From Bretschneidera sinensis (Eukaryota; Streptophyta; Magnoliopsida; Brassicales; Akaniaceae): a stretch of 64,000 nucleotides of DNA. Below are positions 57,136-64,000 of the stretch, in pieces (position 1 is the stretch's first letter; the number at the start of each line of letters is the position of its first letter). The notes beneath the pieces are model-generated. The model worked only from the letters and a program-made list of their open reading frames with translations. It made no database searches and had not been told where the DNA came from. The stretch is taken from the NCBI GenBank assembly GCA_023935145.1, contig CM043700.1, forward strand, positions 35,767,620 through 35,831,619. The letters are read 5' to 3'. A program made the position numbers and the translations under genes.

Positions 57136-58804
57136 TAATTTTTTCCACTAAATACAAGTAGTTATACTACTTATACTATAAAGATCATTGTTAGAGAAAC
57201 TTCTTGTTTTGTCCTTTTTTTAACACTCTAACGGTTAGTTGGGATGCATGAGAGTTTAATTGATAAATTATTATTTTAATTTTAAAAATTAAAAAAAAAT
57301 TAACTAATTAATTTGATGTAAATGTAAAATAAAATGACAAGATTAGAGGTTTCGATGTCTTCACGGAACTACAAATTAAGCTCTTAATTAACATGCCAAA
57401 AGATATGCACAAATGTCAACCATACATAGAAAACAGAGAAATAAAATTCATAAACCATTGGTGTAGGATTCAACTTTCACCTTTTATTTTTTTTCATCAT
57501 TTAAAAAAATAACATAATTTTAATTATATATATATATATTTTACATAATATATAAAATTATAAATCTTATATAATACATGAAATATTGAAATTACTGCAT
57601 CTTTTGATATAAAAAAAATCTAAACCCTTGGTTTGACTTTGTAAATTTAAAGCAGTGTGCTCGCTCAAGAGATTAGTATGTGATCCAATGCCAATCATTA
57701 AATAAGAAGTAAAAAGTTCAGTCAGATTCATTTCAATTGCTAAAAAATCAACTTTATTTCAAATTTCAAATTATTTTTCTTTCTTCGAAATAAAATAATA
57801 TTCTTTATTTGTGGTAAACGTTACTTTAGGATAAGCTTCAATGTTTCTTTTTTTCTTGTGGAAGCATTTTGAGGGGTCGCTGTACGTATGATTCTTTTTG
57901 TCACCTAAGATGGGGAAAAAATCCCGCAAAGCAGCAAAAGAAACAGAGAAAAAACGCGAGTATCTGCTTTTAACATATGGCCGCGAGTACGGGCACCCGA
58001 GACCTTTCAATTCATTCATGACTTTGACTCTGAGCTAATCAGCCATGCGACGGAGAAAACGTGATGCCGATGAGGTTGGACTGTTGAACTGCTTCAACAC
58101 GTGGTCGTATCATCTCCCTGTAATTTCCAGGGGATAACAAGTGGGACCCAAATGGACATCATTTCTGTCGAGCCCACATAATAGACACTGGAGGTTCAGG
58201 TCCACATGCAAACCCTAGATGGATACGGGGTAGCGTCAGATCTAACCAACTAACTGTTTGAATCAACAGCTCAACTGAAGCCGCAACAAGCCAGCCATAT
58301 TGAGGTAGTTTCAATTAGCTCACAATTTTTAATAATATCTTATGTTGGTTGAAAATTTAATTTATAGGTTAATTGAGATTAAAATAAATTTGATTGTAAT
58401 AATAACTTTTTTAGAAGGATTCCATGATGTCGGATTTTAGTTGCAGCAATTGTTTCTTCAAGTTCAGGATCATTATTTTGCATTCTCATGTTGTGTTGGT
58501 ATTTACTGGTACACTATTGGTGTAAATCAATCTATTTGCATAACATTTGAAGCTTAATCAAATTAGATATATGAATATTGTTGATGTCGAAAATAAAAAA
58601 ACAACTGCATATAAATCTACACATACAAAAGTAAAAAATCTTAATAAAAATGTTATAATTTTATTTGGGTCCGGTTAACGGATGCTAACGGGCACATGTT
58701 AACAAATAATAAATTACTAGACAAATACAATCAGATTTCAAATTTATATTTATTACAAAACTTGTTTATGAATTTACCTTTTCTTTTTTAGTGTATATAT
58801 AAAT
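57136..58804. other. Intergenic
   Basis: AT-rich, (TA)n at 57521-57540. A less AT-rich patch at 57950-58280 contains AACACGTGGTCG (G-box) and TCCACATGC but no gene was recognised. Confidence 0.4.
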
Positions 58805-59685
58805 TAGGGATGAGCATGGAACTCGATTGATTCGTGAACCCGACCCTAAACCGATATAATAGGTTGGGTTGGATTGAAAATTTTTTGAACATGATGAGTT
58901 GAGTTGGGTTATGAGTTCAAAATTTTCAACCAGACCCAAACTGGTAACCCGATCAAATATATAATTATATTTTTTTATATATTTTATATTTATTGAATAT
59001 AAAATAGTGTATAAATAATCATAGTATAATTGTATAATATATAATTATAAAATACCCATTGGTGTATAAAATATGTTGTAGATACTCCAAACAAAATTAT
59101 ATTTCTTTTTGTTGCCTTGAGTGATAAAAAAAAAAGTTTCAAACTTAAATTAGTCTGATACATGAAACAAACTTTTATTCCTTCTAAATAGGCTCACAAG
59201 AAACAAACAAGTCTTGTAAAAAGCAAGACTGAGATGTAAGAATGAAAAACTGAGAGGGAAGTGATTGCTCATTAATAATACAAATATCAAAGAATAATTT
59301 AAGATAATATAGCAATTTAATTGTTCTCTATATGATTATGTAAAATCAGTTTCCATGGTACTTATTAATATAGAATTTAGTCTTAACATTTCTTTTTTTT
59401 ATCTGTAAAATCAGTTTCAATAGGCACATAGATTTTACTTGTAATATGTATGGATTTGGTTTTTGATTTAGTAGTATTTTTTTGTTATATAATATGTATA
59501 ATTTAATTTTTTTAGTAAAAAAATTATATCAATCCGGTAATCTAAACAGATAAACATAGGTTGGGTTGAGTTGAAGTTGAATGGGTTCATGGGTTGGGTT
59601 AGATTGAGATTTTTTCAACTCGGTATAAACGGGTTTGATCGAATTTTTAAACTAACACGATCCAAGTCGACCATACTCACCTCTA
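58805..59685. mobile_element. hAT-like non-autonomous element, 881 bp
   Basis: Ends TAGGGATGAGCATGG and (reverse) TAGAGGTGAGTATGG match at 12 of 15 bases. Subterminal words GGTTGGGTTGG and CCAGACCCAAACTGG are typical of this repeat class. No transposase. No clear 8-bp target duplication. Confidence 0.65.
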
Positions 59686-60477
59686 ACCTGAATTATTTAT
59701 AAAGATAAACTTGTAAATTATAATCAAAATTTACATTAATAATGTTACAACTACCCTATTTAATATTCCTTTGACAAGGATTATGGACGCCCATTAACAA
59801 AAGCCATTTTATTTTGAAGGGACTCTTTAATGTTAAAGTAAAAAAAAATAAAAATGTGTTTAATTGTGAAAATTATTTATTATTTATTTATACTTTCCTT
59901 ATTTCAACAATTTGTACATCTTGTGTGAAATTTTTGTTAGTCATCTTCCCTACCAAGTCTATATTCCAATCAACAGTTATTATGTTGGTCAAAAGTAATG
60001 TCATATTAGTTAAATAATGAGAAAATACCAGAAATGCACTCAAAACATACGTAAGATTAATATTTTGATTTATTTTACATCACTTCTAAAAGTCAAATAT
60101 TATAATATATATTATTAATATCATGCTATCATTTATTATAATTTCAACACAATCAATGTTATTTTAGAAAGAAAAAAAAACACAATCAATATTAACAATA
60201 ATCTTAATACATCCCTAAAAAAAATAATATTACCGCAATCAGAATAAAGAAATAATGAATTTTGATATTGTGATTCTTTAAAGTGTATAAACTATTTCAA
60301 ATAATTTTTATAACAAGATTAAAGTTGTAAGATTATTACTAACATATTATAATTAAAAAAAACAAGTACAATAACATTACTTAACTAACTTAAAATGTAA
60401 TAAAAAAATAAAAAAGTTAAGATTAAAAATACATGGAGAAAACTTAAAAACCTTAAATTATCTCTTAATGATAAAAC
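59686..60477. other. Intergenic
   Basis: Very AT-rich; no gene, repeat end or regulatory block recognised. Confidence 0.45.
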
Positions 60478-60778
60478 TAGGAGGCGCCCGAGGCAGCTGC
60501 TCGGCTAGTTGGCTGGACAGAGCCAAGAAAGGCCGAGTCCGATAGAAAGGGTAGTCGACAAAGATCATGAGTATATGTGTGGGCCCTCCTTCTGGATAAG
60601 TCTTAGCAGGCCTTAAATGACTTTCGTCACGGCCACGTCATTGCAACACTGCTCCGACCAAACTGAGAATATACTTCAACGTGTCGTCACTGAACACTGT
60701 AAGTTAACTCTCGATAGGCCCACGTGGAGACTTTCCAATTTACAACCAACGGGAAGCGGTCCCGAGCACACCGGAAAA
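60478..60778. other. GC-rich island of unknown nature
   Basis: About 300 bp near 50-55% GC in a region otherwise well below 30%. Contains GGCCACGTCA, CCCACGTGGAG (G-box), GGCGCCCGAGGCAGC and TGTGGGCCCTCC. No ORF of note. The sharp edges suggest inserted DNA (an old LTR or SINE-like piece) or a distal regulatory block. Confidence 0.5.
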
Positions 60779-61860
60779 AAAGCTTTTATATTTTGATCAC
60801 TGTTTTAATATTTTGCCAAAATAATCAAATAAAATTTTTATTTTAAAATATTTTTGCTAAATACCAATTCATGTGATGGTGGAATTAAGTGTTTTCAAAG
60901 CTCTTTTTGGTTCGGTCGGGACGGGTATGGAGACCAAGACGTGAGTAGAACGTTCGAGATGTAAATTTTTAAGTGTTTTTTTTTTTTTGTTGGATATGTA
61001 CTTTTTTTTGTTTTGAAAATTATAAATTATAATAATATAAAAATAAAAATTACATAAATATGTATAAAATTTTAATTATAATTTATATATTTTAAAAAAT
61101 TAATAAAAATATTAAAATTTATTAAAATTAAAAATTTTATTTTTATATTATTTTAATTAATTACTTATTATTATTTTATTAAAATTTCGAAACTACTTGA
61201 CTTTTCAAAAATCTTTCGTCCAAAATTTTGGGGTTTACATTTTGCTTCCTCGATAGAGCATGAGGAAGCAAAATGTTTCCGTCTCTAAAAATATTGATTA
61301 AAATACTAAAAAATAAAAAATCTGTATTTTTTTTATAATGAGATGAGAATATCTAAATTTAAGAGAATTATTAATTGAGATAGGATCAAATCAAGATTAT
61401 TTAGAATTATCTAATATTGCAAGATTGTGAAATTTACTTAGATAATGTAGAAGTAAGAAATAGAAATTATGAGCAATTTAAGTAAAATATTAAAATAGTA
61501 CATAAATTGATAACTCATAATTACGGTTTACACGATCATCGCCCTGAATGCTGAATGCTGAATGCTGAATGCTGAATGCAGAAAGCTGAAAACACAACCA
61601 CTGGAGCACTAAATTTGTTTCACTAATAATATTTAATCAGGATATACTTTAAACAGCTCATTAAAATTATCAATCTCTACAGAAGAAAGAAAAAAAAAAG
61701 ATAAATAAAAAAGTATTTATCTATTTATATCCAGTAGATCAGGATAAGGCCTCCAGTCCATTTCCTCTTACTTATTCAATGATCAATACTTATCTTCTTC
61801 TTTTCTTTTCTTTTTTATATTAATTTATAATCCACCAAAGCATCCCACACAAAATATAAA
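60779..61860. other. Intergenic, upstream of the OXS3-like gene
   Basis: AT-rich. Contains a 7-bp minisatellite at 61543-61580. No gene seen. Confidence 0.4.
61543..61580. repeat. (GCTGAAT)n minisatellite
   Basis: Five tandem TGCTGAA units followed by diverged copies (TGCAGAAAGCTGAAA). Confidence 0.9.
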
Positions 61861-62030
61861 TAAATAAAATCTCTCTCTCTTTCCTTTCTCTTCTTTTCTC
61901 TGTTCTCTTCGGTACTATTGTTGCAACGTTAGCAGGAACGAGAAGTTTTGTTTTGTTTCATTTTCTGTGTTTTGTTTCCTTTCTGTAATTCTGTGTTTTG
62001 TTTCTTTGTTGTTGCAAACTAATTGCAATC
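61861..62030 (+). promoter_or_regulatory. Pyrimidine-rich 5' leader of the OXS3-like gene
   Basis: CTCTCTCTCTTTCCTTTCTC at 61871-61890 and T-rich sequence up to the ATG. A TATA-like TTTTATATTAATT lies at about 61813-61826. CT-rich leaders are common in plant genes. Confidence 0.5.
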
Positions 62031-63709
62031 ATGTCGATTGCATTGGAGAGGATCGAACCTTCTGAATTCGCTCGCGTCATGGCGTGTGGATCTGCCTCGA
62101 TCTTCGAGTCGCTGGGGGCGGACCGCGGGACTTTGGAGGAAGACAGAGGCGGAGAGGATCTGGGTTGTTGCAGCTCGTCGTCCACGTCGTCGATCGGGAG
62201 GAACAGCGACGAGGATGATGATGGGAGATCATCGGACGGTGAGGGTTGCGAGGAAAATGAAGCACAGAGCTCGTATAAAGGCCCTTTGAATATGATGGAT
62301 TCGCTAGAGGAGGTTTTGCCTATCAGGTTGGTGTGCGGTTTGATTCTGTTGTGTGTTTTTAAGTTTGATTAGTTTTTGGTTTAAATGAACGAGCAGTTAT
62401 CAGATTTCATAGTTCTTTTTTCTTTTTAAAAGTGTGTTTACTGAATTCAAATTTAAGCAGATTTTATGTTTTCTTAGTGTTTTTTTTTTTAAATGATGAT
62501 GGAGGTTAAAATTCGTTATCCTTCGGTTTCATCTCTGAGAAAAATGAGGTAGAGAGAAATAAAATTAGTAAGTTGCTATAAGATTTGAGACGACTTTAGT
62601 GGAAATCTTCGGTTTAACTGTTGTTGTAAGGAATTAGTATGAAGTTTAGGTTCAATTCTTTCTCTTTTCTTTTTTAAGTTTATTTTTTTTATTTTTTTAT
62701 TACAGAGATGGATCAGATCTATCCCTATTCACATTCATACAACAACTCTCCTTATCCAAAGGTTGCTGGTAATTCTTTGTTCAAATTTTGCTTCTATTCT
62801 CTCAAGATACTATTTCTGTTCAAGAGGAAGAAACTGAGGTTTGTTTTAGAATATAAGGAATCATTGAGTTGTCAATCAGGCAATTACTTGCATCATATAG
62901 GTGCATTTTGATTTTCCTTATAGTTTTTTAGGGCTTTATGTTGTTAGGGGTGAGATTACCATTGAAAATGATCAACCAGTGATCGACTAATTCCTCTCTC
63001 GTCTCCCAATTGACTTATCAAAGAAAAATATAATCTCCCAAATTGAGTATTCTTAGTCGTTCATTCACGTCTTTTAAAAACAATTACTTAATTAAAAAAA
63101 AAAAAAAAACAATGCCACATGGTGGGTGTTTTTATTTTGGGTATTTGGAAAGCTATAGCTAGAAGTTCTTGATTATATGACTGAAGTTGGTCAATTTTGT
63201 CTTATGGATGCAGAAGAGGAATCTCGAAGTTCTACAATGGCAAATCAAAGTCCTTTACAACTTTAGCTGAGTCATCGTCATCTTCATCCATTAAAGACAT
63301 TGCAAAACCAGAGAACGCCTACACCAGGAGAAGGAGAAATATCCTTGCCATAAACCATTTCTGGGACAAGAATCGAAATTTCCCTCTTAAAAGTAATGGA
63401 GGTGGGATATCAAAGAGGCCACTCAGCTCGAGCAGAAGCTCATTGGCTCTAGCTGTTGCCATGAGCAGCTCCGACATCAGCAGCAGTACAAGTGAGGATT
63501 CAAGTTCAAGCCCGAGCTCTAGGTCTCCTTTGCGTCTTCCTCCATTGCACCCACAAACTAGGGCTTCTCATAGTAACATTGCTTCCTCACCGCAGAGACA
63601 CAACTTTTCTGCTTGGAGGTCATTCTCCGTGGCTGACTTACCACAATGTGTAGCTGCAGCAACTACCAATTCGTTATGCTATTCCATGAGCAAGAAAGAC
63701 GATTCTTAG
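62031..63709 (+). CDS. OXS3: OXS3-type protein (OXIDATIVE STRESS 3 family)
   Basis: Small nuclear stress-tolerance protein; Arabidopsis OXS3 relatives are linked to cadmium and oxidative stress tolerance, probably at chromatin. Exons 62031-62326 and 63214-63709, 263 residues. The codon split (AG|A) joins in phase across a normal GT-AG intron of 887 bp. ATG at 62031 is chosen because upstream in-frame codons lack ATG. Residues 1-60: MSIALERIEPSEFARVMACG, then an acidic, Ser-rich part (EDDDGRSSDGEG). Residues 88-116: the family core SLEEVLPIRRGISKFYNGKS followed by KSFTTLAE. Residues 125-141: IKDIAKPENAYTRRRRN, a basic, nuclear-signal-like patch. The C-terminal half is Ser-rich. No damage seen. 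The symbol marks the family; the exact orthologue is not established. Confidence 0.85.
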
Positions 63710-64000
63710 AAACTAACTTGACACTTGTCGCTTTTTCACCAGTTTTTATTGTGATCATTGTCAAGGGGTTGTAGGCAAATGGTGTTTATGTTTTATCGTC
63801 CATGTTTCATGCCCCTAAGTGCTCCTTGTTTCTTGTGTAAGGAGAATGTTCAAAAGAATTAACAGATCATGATTTTCTTCACTAAAGTTGTCTCATAAAA
63901 ATCTGTCTTATAAAATGAACCCAAGGCAGGCAATAACCAACAATGCATACTGCAAGATCGATACGAAAGGAAAATATAGCCTAAATGCGTCCTTACAAGT
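63710..64000. other. 3' UTR and flank of the OXS3-like gene
   Basis: AT-rich sequence after the stop. Nothing further recognised. Confidence 0.45.

Noticed and set aside
57771..58019. 82-codon frame on the minus strand
   Set aside because: No domain and no coding-like conservation clue; AT-rich spacer.
62708..62911. 67-codon frame in the OXS3-like gene
   Set aside because: Lies wholly in the intron between two exons that join in phase.

Overview
The window is eudicot-like plant nuclear DNA: AT-rich, with GT-AG introns, plant-specific gene families, and Ty1/copia and Ty3/gypsy LTR retrotransposons of lineages known from plants. The species cannot be told from the sequence. I saw no tRNA, rRNA or other RNA gene.

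Host genes. (1) 1-1726 (+): 3' part of a chalcone-isomerase-fold fatty-acid-binding protein, FAP2-like, with an apparent frameshift in its first visible exon. (2) 2513-3022 (-): last exon of a gene I do not recognise. (3) 5812-9145 (+): a secreted L-ascorbate oxidase in five exons with all copper ligands present, but without a usable splice donor at the expected end of exon 4. (4) 41324-53906 (+): a GH9 endoglucanase (cellulase) pseudogene with a lost start codon, frameshifts, a nonsense codon and an 8.9-kb retrotransposon in intron 2. (5) 62031-63709 (+): an intact two-exon OXS3-type (OXIDATIVE STRESS 3) gene.

Mobile DNA. From 10708 to 38916 lies a nested block. In order: a truncated SIRE-type copia element (LTR plus gag start); an Athila-type gypsy element (LTR, gag, protease, start of RT), itself truncated; a reversed fragment of another copia element; a decayed chromovirus-like (Tekay/Del type) gypsy element; a short flank; and an almost complete SIRE-type copia element on the minus strand (27588-38916) that carries a solo Athila-family LTR in its gag. 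Intron 2 of the cellulase pseudogene holds a Tat/Ogre-type gypsy element (42774-51642) with an extra RNase H and an antisense accessory ORF. Smaller elements include two copies of a Mutator-like MITE, two Harbinger-like elements, hAT-like elements and a block of CACTA-like subterminal repeats.

Most notable. Short palindromic arrays (core CCAGTCGACTGG) lie upstream of TATA boxes in the SIRE LTRs, and again inside the element upstream of a TATA box that precedes its accessory third ORF. The Athila-family LTR has the same layout with an unrelated motif. Both the SIRE and the Tat elements carry accessory ORFs with a recognisable candidate promoter, one sense and one antisense. The host genes are neighbours only; nothing suggests that they act in one pathway.
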